64,000 nucleotides of DNA, from NCBI RefSeq assembly GCF_000001735.4, contig NC_003075.7, positions 7,937,001 to 8,001,000 on the forward strand, in the 5' to 3' direction. The stretch's first letter is position 1, and each line of letters begins with the position of its first letter. The notes under the pieces were generated by a model. That model searched no databases. It had not been told where the DNA came from and saw only the letters and a list, made by a program, of their open reading frames with translations. The translations under genes were made by a program, and so were the position numbers. The DNA comes from Arabidopsis thaliana (Eukaryota > Streptophyta > Magnoliopsida > Brassicales > Brassicaceae). Positions 11,644-21,919 of this stretch are shown here, piece by piece.

Positions 11644-13779
11644 ATGGCTTCTTCTTCTCTACCTCTTTCTCTTCCGTTTCCACTCCGATCTCTTACTAGT
11701 ACCACTCGATCTCTACCATTTCAATGTTCTCCTCTCTTTTTCTCTATTCCTTCTTCAATCGTTTGCTTCTCCACTCAAAATCCCGACCGCGAAGAGGTCC
11801 GGTGGCTCCGGGAAGAGCAGAGATGGATTCGCGAGGAGCAACGATGGATTCGTGAAGAACAGAGATGGATACGCGAACGTGAATCGCTTCTACAAGAGAT
11901 TTCGGATCTACAGCTCAGAATTCAATCCCTAGAGTCACGAAATTCGCAATTGGGGAATTCTATTCCCGATACGATTTCGAATATCGCTGCTTTGCTTCAG
12001 GTTTTGAAGGAGAAGAATCGGATTTCTGAGAGTGGATTGAGCGCAACGCCGATGGTATTGGAGAGTACGAGAGAACAAATTGTTGAGGAGGTGGAAGAAG
12101 AAGAGAAGCGAGTGATTATTGCTGAAGAGAAAGTTAGGGTTTCGGAGCCGGTGAAGAAGATCAAGAGGAGGATATTGAAAGTTGGAAGCGAAGGCGACGA
12201 TGTTCAAGCTTTGCAGGTCTGCTCTCAGTTTTAAACCAAAGGCGAGTAATTTGTCAATTTAGTTCTATCATCACTGAGAATTAGCTTAAAATTGAGAGAT
12301 TAGGATGATGATTTGAAGTAGTTTAGCCAATATGCATAAGTTTGAGGTTGATTTTAGTTGAAAGTGTTGGGAGAATGTTTATTTTTTTGATGGTTTCTGT
12401 TGTGGATTTGGTTTCCTCTATGTGATAGGAAGCTCTGTTGAAATTAGGATTCTATTCGGGCGAAGAGGATATGGAGTTCTCGAGCTTTTCAAGTGGGACT
12501 GCAAGTGCTGTTAAGACTTGGCAAGTATGTTTTTATGCATTTAGCTCGCAGTGATTTTCTCATGTGCTCATGTAGTTTTGATTTTGACACGGTTCATGTT
12601 TATGGTTTAAAAGGCATCGCTTGGGGTCCGTGAGGATGGGGTAATGACAGCAGAGCTTCTTCAGAGGTTGTTCATGGATGAAGACGTAGAGACAGATAAG
12701 GATGAAGCAAGTACAATGAAGAAAGAGGTAAAAACTGAAACCACTAACTACAGCTCAGAGAACTTGTTCTATAGCATGGCTCGTTTCTAACCGACTTATA
12801 TAATATGATAGATTTTAGCTGTGTAGTAAGCCTTTGGAGTAGTTATGAAGTCTCTCTTTACTTTGGTATGCAGTCTTCTTACGACAGAATATGGACTCCC
12901 ATTGTATGCTTTTGGCAAGCTTGTTAGCTAAGATGATGTTTCTGTTGCTAGTGAGCTTTGTTCGGAATCTGAAGTGTCTAATATGAGTCTGAAATACAAT
13001 TGGTAAATGGGATAAATACTACATTGTCTTGTTTGAGGTTTTAGGGAACATGAATATTCTGAAATTTCTCTTAATTTGCTTAATACACCTGTTAAGACTG
13101 GTTCTTTATACTGGATCTTTCTTTTAATTCCATTGATTAAGGAAGCTGGTAATGGGGCGGTATTTACTTCAGTGACACAAGTCCCTGAGAAGAAGCAATC
13201 AATCGTGAAAGATCAAAGTGACAGAGAAGTTGACGTTACTCAAAATCGGGTTTTTCTTCTTGGAGAAAACAGATGGGAAGATCCCTCCAGGCTCATTGGC
13301 AGGAACAAACCGGTAGACAGAAGTGAATCAACAAACACCAAAACGAGGTGCATCACTTGTCGAGGGGAGGGTCGATTGATGTGCCTAGGTAAATCCCTTC
13401 TCCCTGGTTAAGTGAAAATCATCCGTTCTTTGAAAGTTAAGAATGATTTTTCTTAGCAAATTGAGACTGCTAATAGACACCAACCTTAGTAACACTTCAA
13501 GCACTGAGTTGTAGCACATTATTTGATGATTATAAAATGAAAACTTGATGTAGAGTGCGATGGAACCGGTGAGCCAAACATTGAGCCGCAGGTGAGTAAA
13601 ATCAAAATAACCCCGCTCCGATTATGTGTATGTATGTATTATCAAGTAGCCTAAAGCAGAGAAGCTCTTGTCCAATGTTGTAGTTCATGGAGTGGGTTGG
13701 TGAAGATACGAAGTGTCCGTACTGTGAAGGTCTTGGCTATACAGTTTGCGATGTCTGCGACGGCAAAAAAAACTTATAA
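11644..13779 (+). CDS. PTAC5: Plastid transcriptionally active chromosome protein 5 (387 residues)
   Basis: Chloroplast nucleoid protein; from the literature I recall that it supports plastid-encoded RNA polymerase, including with HSP21 under heat. Exons: 11644-12216, 12429-12524, 12614-12727, 13142-13388, 13554-13591 and 13684-13779, summing to 388 codons. The N terminus is a Ser/Leu/Pro-rich chloroplast transit peptide (MASSSLPLSLPFPLRSL). Residues 53-80 are four tandem heptads of RWIREEQ type, starting a coiled coil. Residues about 179-245 form a peptidoglycan-binding-like helical fold (GDDVQALQEALLKLGFYSG ... VREDGVMTAELLQRLF). The C terminus from Cys331 is a DnaJ-type cysteine-rich zinc finger with CITCRGEG, CDGTG, CPYCEGLG and CDVCDG repeats, without a J domain. 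A partial copy of exon 4 lies 1.2 kb downstream. Confidence 0.95.
11800..11883 (+). repeat. 21-nt tandem coding repeat (4 heptads) in PTAC5 exon 1
   Basis: Four consecutive 21-base units (11800-11820, 11821-11841, 11842-11862, 11863-11883) encode RWLREEQ, RWIREEQ, RWIREEQ and RWIRERE. The two central protein copies are identical while their codons differ, consistent with old in-frame slippage kept by selection for a heptad coiled coil. Confidence 0.9.
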
Positions 13780-14444
13780 TAATGATTCATATTTAATTTA
13801 ATGAAAAAACAAATTAGTTTGTTTTCCAAATCGCATAATATGGTTGTTTAAGAGAGATATATATATAAATTTAGTGAACAAGTACGTAGTTAGTTTGTTT
13901 TTCAAATCACACGAATGGAAATCGTCTTTTTAGGATAATTTCGCATAGGTGCTATCAAATTTTAAATTCAATTAATTTAAATTAATGTCAAACCGGAAAT
14001 AACATTTTATTTTATATTTTCATTTCATTTAAATGTTTTTTATATATATTTAAACATGAAGTCCAATATCTTATATTTTAATTATCAAATAATATTCACT
14101 TTGTAAAATTAACAATAATAACTATTAATTTTAGGCATATTATTTTCGTAAGAAGAAAAATATTAATATCAATTTCCTAATAATAATAATATTTAAACAC
14201 ATCATTCAATTTAGAAAAAAAAACAAACAATATTATTCAGTTGAATATTAAACATTTATACAATATATTTTATTTATACGGAAAACTTCTTATAAAGTAT
14301 TTTATAAAAGATTTGTAGATTGTACGAATATTTTCTACTTTTAAAATTATTATTTAAAATCTTTTAGTTGTGAAATTTTGTATGGATAGTGGAGAATTAA
14401 TTGTGAGGATTGTTTGGATACTTTGATGGTAGAGATAAAATATA
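13780..14444. other. AT-rich spacer downstream of PTAC5
   Basis: Extremely AT-rich (TATATA, AATAAT runs). It contains the PTAC5 3' end and nothing else I can identify. Confidence 0.5.
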
Positions 14445-14582
14445 TTTTCTTCTTGGAGAAAACAGATGGGAAGATCCCTCCAGGCTCATTGGCAGGTAAA
14501 ATCATTGGTTATTTGAAAGTTAAGAAGAAAAGCTAGTATTCGTTCTTAGCAAACTGAGACTGCTAATAGAAACCAACCTTAT
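14445..14582 (+). pseudogene. Partial duplicate of PTAC5 exon 4 and following intron
   Basis: Bases 14445-14496 are identical over 52 positions to PTAC5 exon 4 (13252-13303). After that point about 110 bases of the original are missing. The match then resumes with diverged similarity to the PTAC5 intron (14497-14582 against about 13412-13488, sharing GAAAGTTAAGAA and GAGACTGCTAATAGA). It is in the same orientation, and has no start codon and no complete domain, so it is a non-functional gene fragment. Confidence 0.88.
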
Positions 14583-14715
14583 AGCAAAAGGTTGGATCTT
14601 TTAATCCAACATGTTCATCGTCCCAACATAATCGATGTTTAAAAGGTTTAAAAGAAAAGACAAGACTCTAAGACTCTTAACTCAATTCCCATTTGAGATG
14701 GAATAGTGATTGACT

Positions 14716-15780
14716 CTAACAATCCCACTTTTGTTTAGCCAGCTTGAAATATCTGTCTTCGTTGACATCAACGATTTTGACGAAGTTAGGTCGACCCAGG
14801 CTGAGAGAGGAGCTCGAAGGGAAACAGAAAGCTTCAGAATTTGTGAGAAAAATGCTTTGATCTCCGATGTCTTGAGTGTAAACAGCGTTTCCTTCTTCGT
14901 CTAGCCTGAACACCATTATTGCTTCTGTTTTCTTTCTCGGAATACCTTTGTCGATCTCTGCCGTCTTCATGTACAACTTAACAATGAAAGTTTCACTGGT
15001 GGTTATTGACTCCACCAAGTGTTCACTTGTGTAGCACGACTCCAGAAGTTCTCGTTTTGTCTCGGACAGCTTGGGAAGGTTTTGAAACCGCAAGATCTGC
15101 AACTTGGGGTTGTTGCTATGGTTTTGGAGATCCCATGATCCGATGAGTTGGCCTCCAGAGCCAGCTATGCGCAACATCTCATTTTTCTTGGACAACATGA
15201 CAGGGGAGGAGAAGAAGCAGGGGTCTGTCATTCTGATGTTGATCCACTCGGAATTGCTTTGAGCGGGTCTGCAAAAGCTGAGTTGAGGTCCCAGGAACTT
15301 GACAGCCACAACACAGTCCTCTTCTTCAGGGGAAGACGTAGACATGGCCACGTTGGTGACATATTGTGTTTGGCAATGAGGCAGAGTCACAAGAGGAGGC
15401 AGCGAAATGCGTTTCCGATCCGTTTCATGGTTTAGATTCACTTCTCGGAGACGCAACACGCCGTCCTTCAAAGTAGGTAGCCATCCACCGCATGATCCTA
15501 TCGCTCCCATTTCCTTGAGCAGCTCTGCACAAATCTTATCTTCGTTCTCACTCATCTCTTCCCACCCTTCGAAAGAAAGGGTTCGAAGAAAACGACTAGA
15601 CCTCATAGTCATGGCTATTCCCCGATTACCTCCACATGGATCAGCGCAGAGCAAGACACGAGTCTGAGAATCAGTTTGCAACGACAAAGATGAGAGGCCA
15701 TTAGAAAGATGAGGAGAGGATCTCACCAGCACAGGTTTCCGAAAGCAGAGCTTCGAGTGCTGATTGAGAAGCAAAGACAT
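14716..15780 (-). CDS. DUF295 protein (354 residues), probably organelle-targeted
   Basis: Single-exon gene. The open frame extends upstream to 15858 but begins there with GTG; the first real ATG is at 15780 (MSLLLNQHSKLCFRKP). This fits the short basic mitochondrial-type presequence that opens proteins of the Brassicaceae-specific DUF295 organellar group. DUF295 (KIB-type beta-propeller family) features seen include VLLCADPCGG near the N terminus, LPPLVTLPHCQTQYVTNVAM in the middle, VAVKFLGPQLSFCRP and EWINIRMTDPCFFSSPVML, and a C-terminal QDIGDQSIFLTNSEAFCFP block typical of the family. No F-box is present, which separates it from F-box/DUF295 relatives. Biochemical role unknown. Corresponds in position to At4g13680. 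Confidence 0.88.
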   Translation of the reverse strand: MSLLLNQHSKLCFRKPVLVRSSPHLSNGLSSLSLQTDSQTRVLLCADPCGGNRGIAMTMRSSRFLRTLSFEGWEEMSENEDKICAELLKEMGAIGSCGGWLPTLKDGVLRLREVNLNHETDRKRISLPPLVTLPHCQTQYVTNVAMSTSSPEEEDCVVAVKFLGPQLSFCRPAQSNSEWINIRMTDPCFFSSPVMLSKKNEMLRIAGSGGQLIGSWDLQNHSNNPKLQILRFQNLPKLSETKRELLESCYTSEHLVESITTSETFIVKLYMKTAEIDKGIPRKKTEAIMVFRLDEEGNAVYTQDIGDQSIFLTNSEAFCFPSSSSLSLGRPNFVKIVDVNEDRYFKLAKQKWDC

Positions 15781-16661
15781 GAATAATGTTCTTAACGGAA
15801 AGCAAGATAGAAGAGAAAAAAAAAAAAACCTAATTGAAGAATTGGTGATCTTCTCCACCTAGAAGTAAGACCATCAATAACTTGCTCACCAAGTTTCTCA
15901 TCTCCAAAATTAATTACGGTCTTCATAAATGGTTTCAGTTTTTGTAAATTATATTGCTCCTTTGTTATTGATTTTGTGTATATTTTTTTTTTTGGTAAGG
16001 ATTGATTTTGTGTATATTGACTTCGTCTTAAGGAAATGAAATCTTCATTCTGTTTTTCTCACTCGATTTTCTTGGATTTTGTGTGATAGCGAATCCCTCA
16101 GGTCTATTGGTTCACGCTTCTCAATTTCTCTTATTTCAATTCTGGTTAAGTTAAAAGACGTCTTGTATTATTACCTTAAAATCTCGTTTAGGTTAGCCAA
16201 AAATCATAAGATGTTCAATATGTTACGTGTAAGTAGTGAAGGGCTCTTTTTGTAGCCTGTTTTTTCATCGTATGTAAAGTACAAGGAATGATTCAAGGTG
16301 CTAACTGGATATAGATTAAACATAATTATTCGGGAGACTGATGAGAGATGATAGCAAGATTTCTTCAAGACTTGAATTGTACAAGAGAAAAGACAGACTC
16401 AAAGTCAATTACAAACTCCAAATTCGTGGGCATCCAAAGATTTGGACTCTTAGAACAACAATAATCCACATAATATTTAACTATACTCCTACTAAAATTG
16501 AGCATCTAATTATATAATGCCTCCTCACTTGAAATGTGTAAACGCGCTGGTCTCTGTTACCTTAAAGGCTACTTACACCATTTGAAAATATTTTCCCAGG
16601 CTTAAAACCGTAGTAAAGGACCAAATGTGAGAGATAATTGATCGACCGGGTTTGTTACCTG
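15781..16661. other. Intergenic spacer, about 880 bases
   Basis: Holds the DUF295 promoter and leader and the 3' flank of the next minus-strand gene. An 18-base direct repeat, ATTGATTTTGTGTATATT, occurs at 15967-15984 and 16001-16018 on either side of a T run. No gene seen. Confidence 0.5.
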
Positions 16662-18380
16662 TTAGTGCCAATCAACTATATCTCCGAATGTTGTCGAGCC
16701 AACTCCTTCCCACACTTCTCTATGTCCCACTTCTTCCGAGTCAACACCTTCCATATCACAGTCCCACCATCCTGAACCATTTGCATCTGTTGGCAAGTGC
16801 ATAAGTATCGATTACATAAGAGTATCTGTTTCAAGTAAATAAAAAAAGTGATTGAAACTTGTTGTTACTTACAATGGTTGTATATGGGTCTCTGCTTCTT
16901 ACTATTGTTGTTGCTTCTTCTTTCTCTTTCCCTTTGCATTGGCTTTGATACCTTTGAATTGTCTCCAAAGACCATAACGGACTTTCCCGTTCTACTCATG
17001 CTCTCCATACCTAGTGATCAATGTATACTCTTATCAACTACTGAGATCTCAAAGGTCATTAAACATTAGTATTTACCATGAAGACTCAGATCTTAAGTCT
17101 AAGCCAACAAGAAGTAGAAAATGCATGTGATCTGAGGAACAGTGACATCAAGTAAAGTTCTCAATTCACACCATTCTTTCAAAACCTAATCTAGAAAATC
17201 GAAAAGGAATTTGCTTGAGCCAATCCCTGCAAGAATTATTTCTTTGCTTTGTGCTTCCAAAGCAATTGTTGAACTGATTTGGTGCTACATAATAATTCTT
17301 TTCACAACTTTGCCACAGTCAATTGGGTCAACAAAACCCTTATGATTAACTGCGAAAACAAGTAATGATACTAAAGTGACATACCTTCAAAAGGATCTTT
17401 TCTTTTCTTTGATGTTTTATCGTCCCTCACAATGATATCTTCATTGATTTCTGTGGAGTACGGAGCCATGTGATCCGTTTCTTCAGCAGCTGTTTGATCC
17501 ACGGGCTCAAGATTCACATCACCTGTTACATCTCTACTCACTTCTTCACTAATCTGAATCTCTCTTGGCTTGAACTGCTGAAGCATCATCTTTTCTAGAC
17601 CACCATCTCCGTTTTTCTTTTCTTCCCTCGCTTTTCTCTCTATGAGAGATATGAGTCGATCTTTAGAGCTAACCAAAGAAGTAAATGGTCTTAGCCGCTC
17701 CTGTTCAAAAACCAAAGACCAAATCTTATAGATTATGTCCACAATCTAAATCTGTGACAAAATTTGCAATTGCATCACATACTACGCATATTATGAAACT
17801 TTTCAACTTCAGAAGTCACAAATTTGACCCCTCCTGTTCAAGAACCAATGACCAAATCGTAACCATCTGAGACAATTTGCAATTGCATCCCCAAATAACT
17901 AAACTATAACAACAACATAATCCATGGAAACTTAATCTGTACATACATTTCACAAGCAAAGAAACAAAAACATTCCACAATCTCTAAGCATTAGCAATTT
18001 AAAGGTTTCAAATAAGAAAAATGAAAACCATTTTCCACCAATTTCAAGCAATGGACCTTAATGTCACAGTTCCTTTAGCTTCACTTGTCACCATTCCAAA
18101 GAAAATCGTTACCTCAAAGTTGTTTGGCTTAAACAGCACTGATTTGTTCAGCTTGCTGCGATTCTCCACTTTCTCCGGCGGATTTTCCGAAGTATTATCG
18201 ACACTATAAAACAATCGCACACGAATTCAGTTACTCAAAATCTAAAACCTTATTGGCGAATTAGGGAGAAATTAAGAGAGATAATAGATTGAATGCTTAC
18301 GGAATCGAGCTGAGATTCAGGAAGGAAGAAGCAATCGATCGCTGACCAAAAACCCTAATTTTAGGAATTGGTTTCTTCAT
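16662..18380 (-). CDS. Plant protein of unknown function, five exons, 249 residues
   Basis: Not recognised as a named family; it sits where At4g13690 lies. Minus-strand exons: 18301-18380, 18113-18203, 17385-17700, 16873-17010 and 16662-16786. All junctions are GT/AG and phases agree over 250 codons. The start is the ATG at 18380 (MKKPIPKIRVFGQRSI). The protein has a basic N terminus, a charged middle (IERKAREEKKNG, SKKRKDPFEG), a basic patch in exon 4 (MQRERERRSNNNSKKQR) that could be a nuclear signal, and an acidic, Trp-rich C terminus (GWWDCDMEGVDSEEVGH, then WEGVGSTTFGDIVDWH). No transmembrane segment or signal peptide is evident. The C-terminal Trp/Asp block looks conserved in type, but I cannot assign a function. 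Confidence 0.85.
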
Positions 18381-20071
18381 CTTCTTCTCCCACTTGCCTC
18401 TCTCTCAATGAAGAGACGTTTTTACACTTTTTTTTTAGTTTCTCAATATCGATAAATTGGTTTCTTAATTTTCCCGCCAACTACAAAACTTTTATTGAAA
18501 AGGAAAATAAAATAAAATTTAATAGTGTCTTTCTAAAAATCTTTTAAGTTGAGGGAAAAAAAAAGCCTTTTGAGATTTTCTTTTATGCAAAAAAACAATC
18601 TTAACCTGAAATTCGATCTGATGGTCAAGATTCAGAGAGGAAGATGATGAGTTAATTTTTGTGTGTTTCTGTAAAAATATAGACATAATATTAGGCAAAT
18701 GATATAATTTTACTTAAGTTAAGTCATGGGGTTCATGGGCTGTTAATGTAAAGTTTGACTTTAATTTTGAAGGGGAATCTAATTTGCAAGTATTTTCGGC
18801 TTCACTTTTTGTTCCATGTACCTGAACATCTAATTTGCAAGTAATTTGTAGTTTCATTTTATATTGGGTCAAAAGTATTTTACATTGTTTTCCACTTGAA
18901 AGTTGTAAAGCTTTCCAAATATTTTTCTCATAAACTTAACATTTAAAAGATAACAATCATTCACTCCCACTAAGAAACATTTTTATTTCTTTTTTCTCAT
19001 GTAATTCATCTTCAAATATGAATATTTTATACAGCTTTTTTCAAAAGAAATAATCTCTGATAAATTTAATTGACAGCGGTAAACAATTAATATAAAACCC
19101 CTATATTAAGAAAAATATCTTAATGTATTTATGATATAGTGGGGCTTATTAGGAAAAGTTTTCAATATAATTACACATATAAGAAAAGAAAAACAATTAC
19201 CTCCACTAATTATAGAAAATGTTATTTCTATTTATTTATTCGTTTTTCATGTGATTCTTCTTCAAATATGGATATCTTCTACAACTTTTTCTTTATGAAA
19301 ATATTTTAAAACAATTTACTTGACTGTCAAAAACTAATATAATAAACCTATATTAAGAACAAATGTATTTATGATATAGTGAGGCATATTGAGAAAGTAT
19401 TTTCAATATAAGTACACATTTAAGAAGAAGAAACAAACGTTTACTCCTAGTAATTATAAACAAATTTATTTCTATTTGTTTTTCGTCTTTCGTGTGATTC
19501 ATCTTCACAATGGATATTTCCTACTGTTTTTCTTTTAAAAAAAATAAATAAATATATATTAATGATTTTTTTTACTTGAAAAAGTAAAAAAATTATGTTA
19601 TTGAATTTTAATTTTTGAGAGGTCCCTAATTGTAAAATTATTAACTATTGGTCCTCTTGAAATCATGAATTAGCACACAATATGCGAAATACTTTAAATA
19701 ACCGTTATTTATTATTACAGTTAACAACGCAATAGTTATAAGATAAAGATAACTGGCGCGAGACATTTTAAAAATCCGTTATCTATTGATATTTGTTTGT
19801 TATTTAAGATCAACAACTAATCAACCTCATATGTATAAAATTTTCACATTATTTAGCTAGTGTATGTAACTATGTTCTTTTAACTAAACAAAGGTCTTTT
19901 TTGTCAAAGATATACTTAACTAATAAAACCTTGTCTATATAAGTGTGAGTTCCATTGTGGAGTTTTACAGTAAAAAATAAAACCTTTATTTTTCCATGTC
20001 AACCTTTATTTCAATAAAAAAATAATGATGAAGTCATTTTTCCAATCAAAATGAGGTAGTCTGAAAAGGTA
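18381..20071. other. Intergenic region of 1.7 kb
   Basis: Contains the promoter of the unknown five-exon gene (about 18381-18700), then the long diverged tandem repeat described separately (18963-19540), then AT-rich sequence running to the 3' end of PAP23. No coding potential seen. Confidence 0.55.
18963..19540. repeat. Diverged tandem repeat, unit about 240 bases, 2.4 copies
   Basis: Copies begin near 18963, 19200 and 19443. Each opens with an ACT(C)CnNNTAATTATA-like segment, then TTTATTTCT, a GTGATTCATCTTCA-type block and ATGGATAT. Copies 1 and 2 also share CCTATATTAAGAA, TGTATTTATGATATAGTG and TTTTCAATATAA. Divergence is considerable, so the duplication is old. A weaker partial copy may precede it near 18890. 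Confidence 0.75.
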
Positions 20072-21919
20072 TTAATTAGAAAGATTCAAAGAATTGAAAA
20101 AAAAAAGATCGTAGGAAGAGTGACACTTCCCAGGGTCATCAGCAAAGTCCACATCAACTTTCTCAATGTTTCCACCATCTCCTATTGTTATGTAAACTGG
20201 TCCACATGGGTCTAGTGTGTAGTTGTATATGCGGTTCATTCTCTCGTATGCATGTACCTTCGGTAACAATAAACACCACTTTTAGTCAATACATTGCATA
20301 AAAGAAAACAAGGAAAAAAAAGATCAAAGAGTATCAAAACTCTTTTTCACCAAGATAATTTGAGAACTTACATGTCCTGCAAAAACTATGTCAACACGGT
20401 ATTGGTAAAGAAGCTCTTCCATTTCCTGCCTCATGCATTCAAACTCCTGGTAATGCGAGGAGTAGCTGTTGTACCAAGGTGGATGCATAGTTGCAACCAG
20501 CCATGGTGTCACAGCGCGATCAACTTTAGACAAGTCTTCCTTTAGCCATGCATATTGCAGCCCTAAAACAAAGACATAATCATCATAGAAATGAGATATA
20601 TTGTAGTAGGAGCACAAGAGACTTCAAGTGTATCCATGGATTTACCAGTGTTATTGTAATCAACATATGCACCCAACATAACAAAATGCACTCCTCCGGC
20701 ATCAAAAGAATAGTAGAAGTTGCTGTTGGAGCCACTCTCACTTGCAGGAACAGCAAACCTTTCAGAATATGACTTAAAGGTGATCCCTGAAGCTTGAGGC
20801 TCAATCTCATGGTTGCCTTCAATGACCATCGTTGGGACCTTGGAAGTCAATGGCTCCATGAACCTGCACACAAATAAAAAATTAATTACTCCAAAGCTGA
20901 TCTCGACCAACACAGAGTTCTTCAACTCCTAACTTGTTAACCCACATAGTAAGTTTTACCTTCCCCAAGCATCCCAGCGAGGTTGATAAGTCTCCCTTAT
21001 AGGTGCATCAGGAAACGAACATGAGAAGCATGGAACTCCTTTACCACCAATAGTACGATACTGGTTTGCATAAGTTAAGTCCCCAACAATTATAACCAAT
21101 GAGGGATCGTTTTCCATCAAATGGTCAATGGTGGTTGTAGTATTACTAGTAAGACCCAAATCCCCAACAAAGGCAATTCTATGAGGATATGCATCTTTAC
21201 TTGGCAATGGCAAAGTCTCAAAAGAAATCTCCTCACTCATTGCAGGAACAGAGCTATCACCACACCTATAATAATACCTAGTTTCTGGTTCCAGACCTAC
21301 AAGTAATGTGAACTCTTTAGAAGTTAAAAAGCAATCAAAACAAAATGAAGTCGCAACGGTTCGTTATTACCGTCAATGAGGACATGATGTATGATGCCTG
21401 ATGTGTAATTGAGAAGACCATCAGAGGGATATAACTGACTGTAAACTGTTGCGTTTCCTTTCTTCTTTAGCATATAGTTTCCTTTCTCCTTCCCATACCA
21501 AACCTCACTAGCAATAGAACTAGGATCAAGCGGTTTCACATCTTTGCCAACTATAGCATCACCTGAAAATGAAACATATAAACAAAACTCTCAAAACCCT
21601 AGTTTTAAAATAGGACTCAAGAGACAAAATTGAATTAAAAGACAAAACTTTGAAAACAGAATTTACCAGTGACCCAAGAAACCCACATGGAGGTTGGTGT
21701 AGAGAGAGCTAAAGCAATCTGTTCTGGAAAATCGGAGCTAACGTTTCTCTTTCTCAGCCTTGGATGATCCATAGGTAAGTCGTCACTGCCTCGTCGTAGA
21801 GACGGCTCGAACCGGCGGGTTAATGGCTTGAACGGGCCGTCTAAAGTTGTCGGGATTGTTTCGGCGGCGGCAAGTAACAATGATATTGAGGTTAGGGTAA
21901 TCATTATTAGTAAAGTCAT
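20072..21919 (-). CDS. PAP23: Purple acid phosphatase 23 (458 residues)
   Basis: Secreted or vacuolar metallophosphoesterase hydrolysing phosphate monoesters. Exons: 21667-21919, 21371-21562, 20960-21296, 20646-20863, 20372-20562 and 20072-20257; they sum to 459 codons with consistent phases. Residues 1-20 are a signal peptide (MTLLIMITLTSISLLLAAAE). The N-terminal fibronectin-like domain precedes the catalytic domain. All five metal-ligand blocks are present: GDLG (Asp194), GDLTY (Asp221, Tyr224), GNHE (Asn278), VATMH (His360) and GHVH (His397, His399). Potential N-glycosylation sites include Asn59-Val-Ser. The reading frame ends at PGKCHSSYDLFFFNSLNLSN, lacking the C-terminal segment of roughly 70-80 residues seen in relatives such as PAP15, yet the length equals that recalled for Arabidopsis PAP23. 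Confidence 0.93.

Noticed and set aside
15781..15858. N-terminal extension of the DUF295 protein
   Set aside because: The extended frame starts with GTG, not ATG, and translates to a Phe-rich leader; the ATG at 15780 gives a family-like N terminus.
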